DNA of 64,000 nucleotides, from positions 1,847,001 through 1,911,000 of the forward strand of contig NZ_CP012382.1 of NCBI RefSeq assembly GCF_001267885.1, given 5' to 3'. The position numbers and the translations under genes are program-made. Below, in pieces: positions 34,280 through 41,686 of the stretch. Positions within the stretch are counted from its first letter, which is position 1. Each line of letters opens with the position of its first letter. This DNA comes from Streptomyces ambofaciens ATCC 23877 (lineage in GTDB: Bacteria > Actinomycetota > Actinomycetes > Streptomycetales > Streptomycetaceae). The notes under the pieces were generated by a model. It was not told the DNA's origin. It did no database searches and saw nothing but the letters and a program-made list of their open reading frames with translations.

Positions 34280-35001
34280 GCGGGGCGTCCTTCCCGAGGG
34301 GTGCGGAGCAGCGGTGGGTGCAGGGCGGTGGCCGGACCGGCGCGGTAGACGGCGGCGGGCTTGCCGCGGCCGCCGGTCAACCGGGCGGCGCCCGGGACGG
34401 GCTCGACGAAGCCGGGGGTGGCGAGGACCTTGCGGCGGAAGTTCGGCCGGTCCAGGGCCGTGCCCCACACCGTCTCGTAGACCTGCTGGAGCTCGCCGAG
34501 CGTGAACTCGGGCGGACAGAAGGCGGTGGCCAGGCAGGTGTACTCCAGCTTGGCGCCGACCCGGTCCCGGGCGTCGGCCAGGATCCGGTCGTGGTCGAAG
34601 GCGAGGTCCACGGCCTCCTCGTACGGCGTCCAGCGGGCCTGCGAGGCGTCACCGCCGCCACGCGGCTCGGGAGGGTCGGGCAGCAGCGCGGCGAACGCGA
34701 CGGACACCACCCGCATCCGGGGGTCGCGGCCGGGCTCGCTGTAGGTGCGCAGCTGCTCCAGGTGCAGCCCGGTCACATCCGCGAGGCCGGTCTCCTCGGC
34801 CAGTTCCCGCCGGGCCGCCGTCTCCGCCGACTCCTCGGGCAGCAGGAAGCCGCCGGGCAGAGCCCAGCGGCCGGCGTACGGCTCCTGCCCCCGCTCGACG
34901 AGCAGCACGTGCAGCGCGCCCGCGCGGAGCGTGAGGACGGCCAGATCGACGGTGACGGCGAAGGGCTCGAAGGCGTACTTGTCGTAGCCGTGCACGAACA
35001 C
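34276..35001 (-). CDS. NUDIX domain regulator, NrtR-like
   Basis: The 241-residue protein has an N-terminal NUDIX domain with an intact box (GGFLLPEESAETAARRELAEETG, residues about 49-71). A C-terminal winged-helix region follows (FTLGELQQVYETVWGTALDRPNFRRKVLATPGFVEP, about 165-205), the architecture of NrtR, a repressor that senses ADP-ribose. An intact box leaves a catalytic role possible. The GTG at 35001 follows a G-rich ribosome site, and a 17-bp palindrome lies 12 bp upstream. It leads a three-gene operon with ADP-ribosylglycohydrolase and nucleotidyltransferase. It could also be a plain ADP-ribose pyrophosphatase. Confidence 0.85.
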   Translation of the reverse strand: MFVHGYDKYAFEPFAVTVDLAVLTLRAGALHVLLVERGQEPYAGRWALPGGFLLPEESAETAARRELAEETGLADVTGLHLEQLRTYSEPGRDPRMRVVSVAFAALLPDPPEPRGGGDASQARWTPYEEAVDLAFDHDRILADARDRVGAKLEYTCLATAFCPPEFTLGELQQVYETVWGTALDRPNFRRKVLATPGFVEPVPGAARLTGGRGKPAAVYRAGPATALHPPLLRTPREGRPA

Positions 35002-35012
35002 CCACCCCCTTA

Positions 35013-35029
35013 ATAGTCAGTACGACTAT
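35013..35029. promoter_or_regulatory. candidate NrtR operator
   Basis: ATAGTCAGTACGACTAT has perfect 6-bp arms (ATAGTC/GACTAT) around a 5-bp centre. It lies directly upstream of the NUDIX regulator gene, between its start and the end of the RluB gene, at the position expected for autoregulation. The arm sequence is similar in style to NrtR sites (AT-rich palindromes with TAnAC-type half-sites), but an exact consensus match is not claimed. Confidence 0.6.
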
Positions 35030-35057
35030 AAAGAGGGTGGGTGTCCTCGAACAACCC

Positions 35058-36173
35058 CTAGAGCTCGACCTCCTGCATCAGCATCCCGACCTCCGTGTTG
35101 GACAGCCGGCGCAGCCAGCCCGACTTCTGGTCGCCCAGCGTGATCGGACCGAAGGAGGTGCGCACCAGCTTGTCGCAGGGGAAGCCCGCCTCCGCCAGCA
35201 TCCGGCGGACGATGTGCTTGCGGCCCTCGTGGAGGGTGACCTCGACCAGGTAGTTCTTGCCGGTCTGCTCCACGACCCGGAAGTGGTCCGCGCGCGCGTA
35301 CCCGTCCTCCAGCTGGATGCCGTCCTTGAGCTGCTTGCCGAGGTCGCGCGGGATCGGGCCCACGATGTGCGCGAGGTAGGTCTTCTTCACGCCGTACCGC
35401 GGGTGGGTCAGGCGGTGCGCCAGCTCGCCGTGGTTGGTGAGCAGGATGACACCCTCGGTCTCGGTGTCGAGCCGCCCGACGTGGAAGAGCCGGGTCTCGC
35501 GGTTGGTGACGTAGTCACCGAGGCACTGCCGGCCGTCCGGGTCCTCCATGGTGGAGACGACGCCGGCGGGCTTGTTGAGCGAGAAGAACTGGTACGACTG
35601 CGTGGCGACGGTCAGGCCGTCGACCTTGACCTCGTCCTTCTCCGGGTCGACCCGCTTGCCCTGCTCCAGAACGATCTCGCCGTTGACCTCGACGCGCGCC
35701 TGCTCGATCAGTTCCTCACAAGAGCGCCGGGAGCCGTAGCCCGCGCGGGCGAGGACCTTCTGGAGCCGCTCGCCCTCCTGCTCGGCGCCCGGGAAGGTCT
35801 TGGGGAGCTTGACGTCCTTCTTGCCCGCGTACCGCTCCCGGTTGCGCTCCTCGGCCCGCGCCTCGTACTCGCGGGACGTGGCCGGGACCCAGCGCCCCCG
35901 CTGGAGGGGCTTCTTCGGCCCGCCCTTGGCGCCGCCGCGGGCCGAGGGGCCACGGCCCGACTTCGGACCGTCCTGGGTGGCGCCGGGGCCCACGTCGTAG
36001 CGCCGCTCCTCCGGGCGCGGCTTCTTCGGACGGCCGCCCTGCTTGTCGTCACGGTTGCCACCGGCGCCGCGGGGGTTACCGCGGCCACCGCTGCTCCCGC
36101 CGCGGCCGCCGCTGTTGCCACCACGGCTCCCGCCGTTGTTTCCGCTGCTGTTCCTGCCGCTGCTGCTTCGCAT
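35058..36173 (-). CDS. rluB: rRNA pseudouridine synthase, RluB/RsuA family
   Basis: The 371-residue enzyme has an N-terminal, very Gly/Ser/Arg-rich extension (residues 1-90), an S4 RNA-binding domain (ERLQKVLARAGYGSRRSCEELIEQARVEVNGEIV, about 135-170), and a catalytic domain with GRLDTETEGVILLTNHG (catalytic Asp near 245) and HEGRKHIVRRMLAEAG. It isomerises uridines in 23S or 16S rRNA. The start is the ATG at 36173; it shares one base with the scpB stop (TGATG). The scpA-scpB-rluB linkage is conserved in actinobacteria. The low-complexity extension probably binds RNA. Confidence 0.9.
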   Translation of the reverse strand: MRSSSGRNSSGNNGGSRGGNSGGRGGSSGGRGNPRGAGGNRDDKQGGRPKKPRPEERRYDVGPGATQDGPKSGRGPSARGGAKGGPKKPLQRGRWVPATSREYEARAEERNRERYAGKKDVKLPKTFPGAEQEGERLQKVLARAGYGSRRSCEELIEQARVEVNGEIVLEQGKRVDPEKDEVKVDGLTVATQSYQFFSLNKPAGVVSTMEDPDGRQCLGDYVTNRETRLFHVGRLDTETEGVILLTNHGELAHRLTHPRYGVKKTYLAHIVGPIPRDLGKQLKDGIQLEDGYARADHFRVVEQTGKNYLVEVTLHEGRKHIVRRMLAEAGFPCDKLVRTSFGPITLGDQKSGWLRRLSNTEVGMLMQEVEL

Positions 36174-36826
36174 CAAAGTTCCGTCTTGTCGTCTGCGTCC
36201 TCGGAATCCGGAGCGTCCGGATCGAACGACGGGACCCCTTCCAGCGTCTCGGCCTCGATCGCCGCCGCCTCCGGGAGGAACGGCGCGAGCTCCGGGAGCT
36301 CGTCCAGGCCGCGCAGGCCCATCCGCTCCAGGAAGTAGTTCGTCGTCACATACAGGATCGCACCTGTTTCGGGTTCCGTGCCCGCCTCCCCGACCAGACC
36401 CCGTTGCAGGAGGGTGCGCATCACGCCGTCGCAGTTCACGCCCCGGACCGCGGAGACGCGGCTGCGGCTGACCGGCTGGCGGTAGGCGACCACCGCGAGG
36501 GTCTCCAGGGCGGCCTGGGTGAGACGGGCGTGCTGGCCGTCCAGGACGAAGCCCTCGACGGCCGCGGCGTACTCGGGGCGGCTGTAGAAGCGCCAGCCAC
36601 CGGCGACGACCCTGAGCTCGAAGCCGCGGCCCTGGACGGTGTACTCGTCGGCGAGCTCGCGGAGCGTGTCCGCGATCTGCCGCTGTGGCCGCTGGAGTAT
36701 CCGGGCGAGATGCTCCTCGGTGGCGGGCTCGTCCACGACCATGAGGACGGCCTCCAGGGCGGGCTTCAGTTCGAGGCCGGCGACGGCCTCCGGCCCGCCC
36801 GGGGCCTCGGTGGTCTCGTCACTCAC
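36173..36826 (-). CDS. scpB: segregation and condensation protein B
   Basis: The 217-residue protein matches ScpB: two winged-helix domains (LKPALEAVLMVVDEPATEEHLARILQ; RLTQAALETLAVVAYRQPVSRSRVSAVRGVNCDGVMRTLLQRGLV), the second being the family signature, and an acidic tail. ScpB with ScpA joins SMC to condense and segregate chromosomes. The GTG overlaps the scpA stop (GTGA), and the stop touches rluB, so the three genes are coupled. Confidence 0.95.
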   Translation of the reverse strand: MSDETTEAPGGPEAVAGLELKPALEAVLMVVDEPATEEHLARILQRPQRQIADTLRELADEYTVQGRGFELRVVAGGWRFYSRPEYAAAVEGFVLDGQHARLTQAALETLAVVAYRQPVSRSRVSAVRGVNCDGVMRTLLQRGLVGEAGTEPETGAILYVTTNYFLERMGLRGLDELPELAPFLPEAAAIEAETLEGVPSFDPDAPDSEDADDKTEL

Positions 36827-38283
36827 GCCTTCCGCTCCTCCTCGGCCTCCAGCGGAGGCCGGTCGAACTCGTCGGTCACCACCGGCTCGGCGTCCCCGTC
36901 GGGGCCAGTCCAGCGGACCAGCAGGTCGCCCAGCGCGGTCTCCTGGTCCAGGGCGACGGCCTTCTCCCGGTACAGCTCCAGCAGGGCGAGGAAGCGGGCC
37001 ACGACCGTCAGGGTGTCGTCGGTGTCCTCGACCAGGACCCGGAAGCTGGTCTCGCCCAGCTCCTTCAGCCGGGCGACGACGATCCCGGCCTGCTCCTGCA
37101 CACTGACCAGGGGCGCGTGGATGTGCTCGACGTAGACCTGCGGCCTGGGTTTGGGCTGCATCGCCTTCACGGCGAGCTCGGCGAAGCCCTCCGGGCCGAT
37201 GCTGATGACGACCTCGGGCAGCAGCTCGGCGTGGTGGGGCTCCAGGCCGACGGTACGGGGGTGGCGGCGGGCCTCGGCCTCCAGCCGCTCGTTGAAGATC
37301 GCCGCGATCTGCTTGAACGCGCGGTACTGGAGCAGCCTCGCGAAGAGCAGGTCACGAGCCTCCAGCAGCGCCAGGTCGGCCTCGTCCTCGACCTCGGCGG
37401 CGGGCAGCAGCCGGGCCGCCTTGAGGTCGAGCAGCGTGGCCGCGACCACCAGGAACTCGGTGGTCTCGTCGAGGTCCCAGTCGGGCCCCCGCGCGCGGAT
37501 GTGCGCCATGAACTCGTCGGTCACCTTGGAGAGCGCGACCTCGGTGACGTCCATCTTGTGCTTGGAGATCAACTGGAGGAGCAGATCGAAGGGACCCTCG
37601 AAGTTGGCGAGCCGCACCTTGAAGACGCCGTCGCCTTCACCCGGCTCGTTCTCCGCGGGGGCGGCGGGCGCGTGGCCCGTCCCCGCTCCGGGCACCGTCA
37701 GGCTCCCGGGCGGCTCCTCGGCCGCCCCGGGCAGGCTCTCGGGACGCGCGGGACCGTACCCCGCTCCGCCGGCCTCCGGCGCGACGGCGGACCCCTGCGG
37801 CCCGGCCTCCGGACCGACGGCTGATCCCCGCGACCCGGCCTCCGGACCGACGGCTGATCCCCGCGACCCGGCCTCCGGACCGACGGCTGATCCCCGCGAC
37901 CCGGCCTCCGGACCGACGGCTGATCCCCGCGACCCGGCTCCCGGCGCGACGGCGGACGTCTGCCGTCCGGCCTCCGACGGCGGGACGCTCACCGGGGCTG
38001 TGACCGGCGCTTCCGTACCGCTACGGGCGACGACCGGTTCCGGCTCCGGTTCCGGCCCGGAGGCTTCCAGGGCCGGGGGCTCGGGAGTCGCGCTCGTCGA
38101 CCGGGCTTCCCCTGCCGCGCCCCCATCCTCCGGCCCGGTGGGGGCGGGGGTCCCGGAGCCCGGCGGCGCCTCCTCGGCCTCCGCGGAGACCGGCGGGGCC
38201 GCAAGGGGCCCTCCCGGGCCCGTCCCCAGCGCACGCCGACGGCCGGCGCGGGCACCGGGGCGGGGGGCGTCGTTCGAGGTCAT
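36823..38283 (-). CDS. scpA: segregation and condensation protein A, with repetitive N-terminal extension
   Basis: The 486-residue protein has a long, low-complexity Pro/Gly/Ala/Glu N-terminus (about 1-215) followed by the ScpA domain (about 220-486). That domain begins FKVRLANFEGPFDLLLQLISKHKMDVTEVALSKVTDEF and continues with the helical SMC-binding region and C-terminal winged helix. The N-terminus contains four perfect 11-residue repeats based on AGSRGSAVGPE. Typical ScpA proteins are 240-270 residues, so this extension nearly doubles the length. The ATG at 38283 is the only good start for the full frame; whether translation begins lower down cannot be excluded. Confidence 0.9.
   Translation of the reverse strand: MTSNDAPRPGARAGRRRALGTGPGGPLAAPPVSAEAEEAPPGSGTPAPTGPEDGGAAGEARSTSATPEPPALEASGPEPEPEPVVARSGTEAPVTAPVSVPPSEAGRQTSAVAPGAGSRGSAVGPEAGSRGSAVGPEAGSRGSAVGPEAGSRGSAVGPEAGPQGSAVAPEAGGAGYGPARPESLPGAAEEPPGSLTVPGAGTGHAPAAPAENEPGEGDGVFKVRLANFEGPFDLLLQLISKHKMDVTEVALSKVTDEFMAHIRARGPDWDLDETTEFLVVAATLLDLKAARLLPAAEVEDEADLALLEARDLLFARLLQYRAFKQIAAIFNERLEAEARRHPRTVGLEPHHAELLPEVVISIGPEGFAELAVKAMQPKPRPQVYVEHIHAPLVSVQEQAGIVVARLKELGETSFRVLVEDTDDTLTVVARFLALLELYREKAVALDQETALGDLLVRWTGPDGDAEPVVTDEFDRPPLEAEEERKA
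37801..37932. repeat. four perfect 33-bp tandem repeats inside scpA
   Basis: Units at 37801-37833, 37834-37866, 37867-37899 and 37900-37932 are identical. Diverged copies flank them at about 37768-37800 and 37933-37965. The period is a multiple of three, so the frame is kept; each unit codes 11 residues (based on EAGSRGSAVGP, read on the minus strand). This is a likely copy-number-variable site. Confidence 0.92.
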
Positions 38284-38301
38284 GGCCCCCGCAGGCTACC
38301 G

Positions 38302-38868
38302 CTACCGCCCGCGCAGCCGTCGTACGAGGATGCTGGCGTCCCCGCGGGTCTCCAGGTCGGCGAGGACCACGGCGACCGCCTCGCGGACGATACGGCCGCG
38401 GTCCACGGCCAGTCCGTGCTCGCCCCGGAGCACCAGACGGGCGTGCTCCAGGTCCATGAGCTCCTCGGCGGAGACGTACACGGTGATCTTCTCGTCGTGG
38501 CGCTCGCGTCCGCTCGGGCGGCGTGCGGCGGCACGGCCGCGCTTGCGGGACTGAGCGGCAGAACCTTCCTGCACGCCCGCGTCCGGGCCGGGGCCCCGCG
38601 TGGAGCGCTCCGTGCCCCGGCTGCGCGACTCGCCCGCCGAGCCCGGTTCCGCGTCCGCCGCGGCGTGCTCGGCGCCCTCGCCGTCACCGCCCCGCGCGGG
38701 CACCGACTGCGGTGCGTCCTCGGCGGCGGCCTGGTCGCTCTCCCCCGCCGGCGCCGGCACCCGGGCTTCCCCGTTGGCCGGCCGCCGCGGGGAGGACGCC
38801 TGGAGCGCCATTCCCCCTGTCGTACGGAAGAGTTCGTCGGCCCCCGGCAGACTCACTCGGCGTGACAC
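38302..38868 (-). CDS. candidate ParA partner protein with C-terminal ribbon-helix-helix-like domain
   Basis: The 188-residue protein starts SRRVSLPGADELFRTTGG, has a disordered Pro/Ala/Glu/Arg middle (about 25-115), and ends in a folded region of about 65 residues (HDEKITVYVSAEELMDLEHARLVLRGEHGLAVDRGRIVREAVAVVLADLETRGDASILVRRLRGR). That last part resembles ribbon-helix-helix DNA-binding proteins. Its start overlaps the parA stop by 16 bp, so the two are coupled. This orphan ParA locus has no ParB; this protein could take that role. I do not recognise a named family. Confidence 0.75.
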   Translation of the reverse strand: MSRRVSLPGADELFRTTGGMALQASSPRRPANGEARVPAPAGESDQAAAEDAPQSVPARGGDGEGAEHAAADAEPGSAGESRSRGTERSTRGPGPDAGVQEGSAAQSRKRGRAAARRPSGRERHDEKITVYVSAEELMDLEHARLVLRGEHGLAVDRGRIVREAVAVVLADLETRGDASILVRRLRGR

Positions 38869-40022
38869 CGGGCGAGCACCTCCCTGGCGAGCTGGCGGTA
38901 GGCGGCGGCGCCGACGGAGTTGGAGGCGTACGTGGTGATCGGCTCACCGGCGACCGTGGTCTCCGGGAAGCGGACCGTGCGTCCGATGACCGTGTGGTAC
39001 ACGTGATCGTCGAAGGCCTCCACGACACGCGCGAGCACCTCGCGGCTGTGCACCGTGCGCGAGTCGTACATCGTGGCGAGGATGCCGTCGAGCTCCAGGT
39101 CGGGGTTGAGCCGCTCCTGGACCTTCTCGATCGTCTCGGTCAGCAGCGCCACTCCGCGCAGCGCGAAGAACTCGCACTCCAGGGGCACGATCACCTTGTG
39201 CGCGGCGGTCAGCGCGTTGACCGTGAGCAGGCCGAGCGAGGGCTGGCAGTCGATCACGATGTAGTCGTAGTCGTCCAGCAGCGGCTTCAGCGCCCGCTGC
39301 AGCGTGGACTCGCGCGCGACCTCGCTCACCAGCTGCACCTCGGCCGCCGACAGGTCGATGTTGCTGGGCAGCAGGTCCATGTTGGGGACCGCCGTCTTCA
39401 GCAGCACCTCGTCGGCCGCCATGCCCCGCTCCATGAGCAGGTTGTAGACGGTGAGGTCGAGCTCCATCGGGTTGACGCCGAGACCGACCGACAGCGCGCC
39501 CTGCGGGTCGAAGTCGACGAGCAGCACCCGGCGCCCGTACTCGGCGAGCGCGGCACCCAGGTTGATGGTCGACGTGGTCTTGCCGACGCCGCCCTTCTGG
39601 TTGCACATCGCGATGATCTTCGCGGGGCCGTGATCGGTCAGCGGACCCGGGATCGGGAAGTACGGCAGCGGACGTCCGGTGGGACCGATGCGCTCACGGC
39701 GCTGGCGCGCCGCGTCGGGCGCGAGCGTGGCCGCGTACTCGGGATCGGGCTCGTACTCCGCGTCCGGATCGTAGAAGTGCCCCTCGGGCAGTTCGTCGTA
39801 GTCGGCGAAGTGGTTGCGGGGCGCGCCACTTCCGTCGCCGGCCATGGCGTTCACGTGTTGGCCATCCATACTCATGTGTGCTGTCTGAGTTGCCTGCGGA
39901 CTCTGGTGGGCTGCGAAGGTGCGTACAGCGACGGAGCCGACAGCCTCGAGACGCCCGGGGCTCTCGGCCCGTGCAGGCATTCCTGGTTGACCACCCCCGG
40001 GAGTAAATGTCGACTCATTCAC
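38853..40022 (-). CDS. parA: ParA family ATPase with N-terminal extension
   Basis: The 389-residue protein has a ParA/MinD Walker A motif with the deviant Lys (CNQKGGVGKTTSTINLGAAL, about 139-158), Walker A' LLVDFDPQGALSVGLG, Walker B YIVIDCQPSLGLLTVNAL and switch regions. About 130 disordered, Asp/Glu/Pro-rich residues precede the domain. ParA ATPases position DNA or protein cargo. The GTG at 40022 has a strong AAGGAGG 9 bp upstream. The downstream gene overlaps by 16 bp. This is distinct from the parAB locus near oriC, so it may assist sporulation or another positioning task. Confidence 0.88.
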   Translation of the reverse strand: MNESTFTPGGGQPGMPARAESPGRLEAVGSVAVRTFAAHQSPQATQTAHMSMDGQHVNAMAGDGSGAPRNHFADYDELPEGHFYDPDAEYEPDPEYAATLAPDAARQRRERIGPTGRPLPYFPIPGPLTDHGPAKIIAMCNQKGGVGKTTSTINLGAALAEYGRRVLLVDFDPQGALSVGLGVNPMELDLTVYNLLMERGMAADEVLLKTAVPNMDLLPSNIDLSAAEVQLVSEVARESTLQRALKPLLDDYDYIVIDCQPSLGLLTVNALTAAHKVIVPLECEFFALRGVALLTETIEKVQERLNPDLELDGILATMYDSRTVHSREVLARVVEAFDDHVYHTVIGRTVRFPETTVAGEPITTYASNSVGAAAYRQLAREVLARCHAE

Positions 40023-40429
40023 AAGTCGTCTTACCTCCTTGGTGACCAGGAAACTTCTAGACAGGTCAGCGTGGCACCATGCCGACGTTCGGCGACTCTA
40101 TGGCGTGTCGGGCGTCCGCAGCAACACAATCCGCCGGACCCGGCCCGATGTGTCGGCAATGAAACATCCCTCTGTCAAGGGCGTACGGCCGTCGCACAGC
40201 AGGTTTCACCGGTGCGCGAATCGGTTGAAGCGTTACGTTCGAGGCGAGTTGGCCGAGAATCGCAAAGTGACCATACACACACCCGGCCGGACCTTGTCGG
40301 GCAAGGTCCGGCCGGGTGTGTGGGGTTGACGGCGACTGTTGACGTATCGCCTTTGCCGGTCGCCGACTTAGCCGATTCACCGACCGGGCCGTCGGCCGCC
40401 GGCAGCCGTCGCCGGCCGGCGCGGGAGCC
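40023..40429. other. intergenic region between parA and ald
   Basis: These 407 bp hold the parA ribosome site (AAGGAGG at 40032-40038 on the minus strand), a probable parA promoter region between about 40050 and 40260, and, at 40276-40322, the long hairpin that ends the ald transcript. The remaining 107 bp before the ald stop hold nothing I can identify. Confidence 0.5.
40276..40322 (-). terminator. very long hairpin after ald
   Basis: A 21-bp perfect stem (left arm 40276-40296, right arm 40302-40322) closes on a 5-nt loop. The core is ACACCCGGCCGGACCTTG and its complement. It is about 108 bp after the ald stop on the minus strand and upstream of parA, so it separates the two transcripts. 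Its length and perfection exceed other terminators here. Confidence 0.82.
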
Positions 40430-41554
40430 TCAGGCGAGCAGTGCGGCCAGCTCGACGTGCTCCAGACCGTGCGCCTCGGCGACCTCCTTGTACACGACCT
40501 TGCCGTCATGGGTGTTGAGGCCCTTGGCCAGCGCGGGGTCGCGCCGCAGCGCCTCGGCCCAGCCGCGGTTCGCCAGCTCCACGATGTACGGCAGGGTGGC
40601 GTTGGTCAGCGCGTAGGTGGAGGTGTTCGGCACCGCGCCGGGCATGTTGGCGACGCAGTAGAAGACCGAGTTGTGGACCGGGAAGGTCGGCTCGGCGTGC
40701 GTGGTCGGGTGGGAGTCCTCGAAGCAGCCGCCCTGGTCGATCGCGATGTCGACAAGGACACTCCCGGGCTTCATCCGGGAGACCAGCTCGTTGGTGACCA
40801 GCTTCGGGGCCTTGGCACCCGGGATCAGCACCGCGCCGATCACGAGGTCGGCCTCCAGGCAGGCCTTCTCCAGCTCGAAGGCGTTGGAGACGACGGTCTG
40901 GATCTTCGTGCCGAAGATCTTGTCGGCTTCCTTGAGCTTGTTGATGTCCTTGTCGAGCAGGGTCACGTGGAAGCCCATGCCGATGGCGATCTGCGCCGCG
41001 TTCCAGCCGGAGACCCCGCCGCCGATGACGACGGCCTTGCCGGCCAGCACGCCGGGGACACCGCCGGGCAGCACGCCGCGCCCGCCGTTGGCGGCCATCA
41101 GGTGGTAGGCGCCCACCTGGGGCGCCAGCCGGCCCGCAACCTCGGACATCGGGGCGAGCAGCGGCAGGGCGCGGTTCGGCGTCTCGACGGTCTCGTAGGC
41201 GATGGCGGTGGTGCCGGACTCGATGAGCGCGTCCGTGCACTCCTTGGAGGCGGCCAGGTGCAGGTAGGTGAAGAGCGTCTGGTCCTTGCGGAGGCGGTGG
41301 TACTCCTCCGCGATGGGCTCCTTGACCTTCAGCAGCAGGTCGGCGGTGGCCCAGACCTCGTCGGCGGTGTCGAGTATCCGCGCGCCGGCGGCGACGTACT
41401 CCTCGTTGGGGATCGAGGAACCGACACCGGCGTCACGCTCGACGACGACCTGGTGCCCGTGGCGCACCAGCTCGTGGACGCCGGCGGGGGTGATGGCCAC
41501 CCGGAACTCGTTGTTCTTGACCTCGCGGGGGATACCGACCTTCACGTCGATCAC
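40430..41554 (-). CDS. ald: alanine dehydrogenase
   Basis: The 374-residue enzyme has the family start KVGIPREVKNNEFRVAITPAGV, active-site Lys in LLLKVKEP (about 75) and His in YLHLAASKE (about 96). It has the NAD-binding VVIGGGVSGWNAAQIAIGMG, and catalytic Asp in VLVDIAIDQGGCFE (about 270). It interconverts alanine with pyruvate and ammonia using NAD. The GTG at 41554 is the accepted start of the family; AAGGA precedes it closely, and a GTG at 41545 is a second option. Confidence 0.95.
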   Translation of the reverse strand: MIDVKVGIPREVKNNEFRVAITPAGVHELVRHGHQVVVERDAGVGSSIPNEEYVAAGARILDTADEVWATADLLLKVKEPIAEEYHRLRKDQTLFTYLHLAASKECTDALIESGTTAIAYETVETPNRALPLLAPMSEVAGRLAPQVGAYHLMAANGGRGVLPGGVPGVLAGKAVVIGGGVSGWNAAQIAIGMGFHVTLLDKDINKLKEADKIFGTKIQTVVSNAFELEKACLEADLVIGAVLIPGAKAPKLVTNELVSRMKPGSVLVDIAIDQGGCFEDSHPTTHAEPTFPVHNSVFYCVANMPGAVPNTSTYALTNATLPYIVELANRGWAEALRRDPALAKGLNTHDGKVVYKEVAEAHGLEHVELAALLA

Positions 41555-41686
41555 GGTCCTTGGCTCAGAGGATGGGTCTATTACTACACGTACCCGCGCA
41601 CACGAGGGCACAACGGGAGAGACCGCAAGAACGTGCGGCAGAGCCAGTCTAATGAAGGTGTTCCCGCTGTCTAGCCTTTCAAAGCA

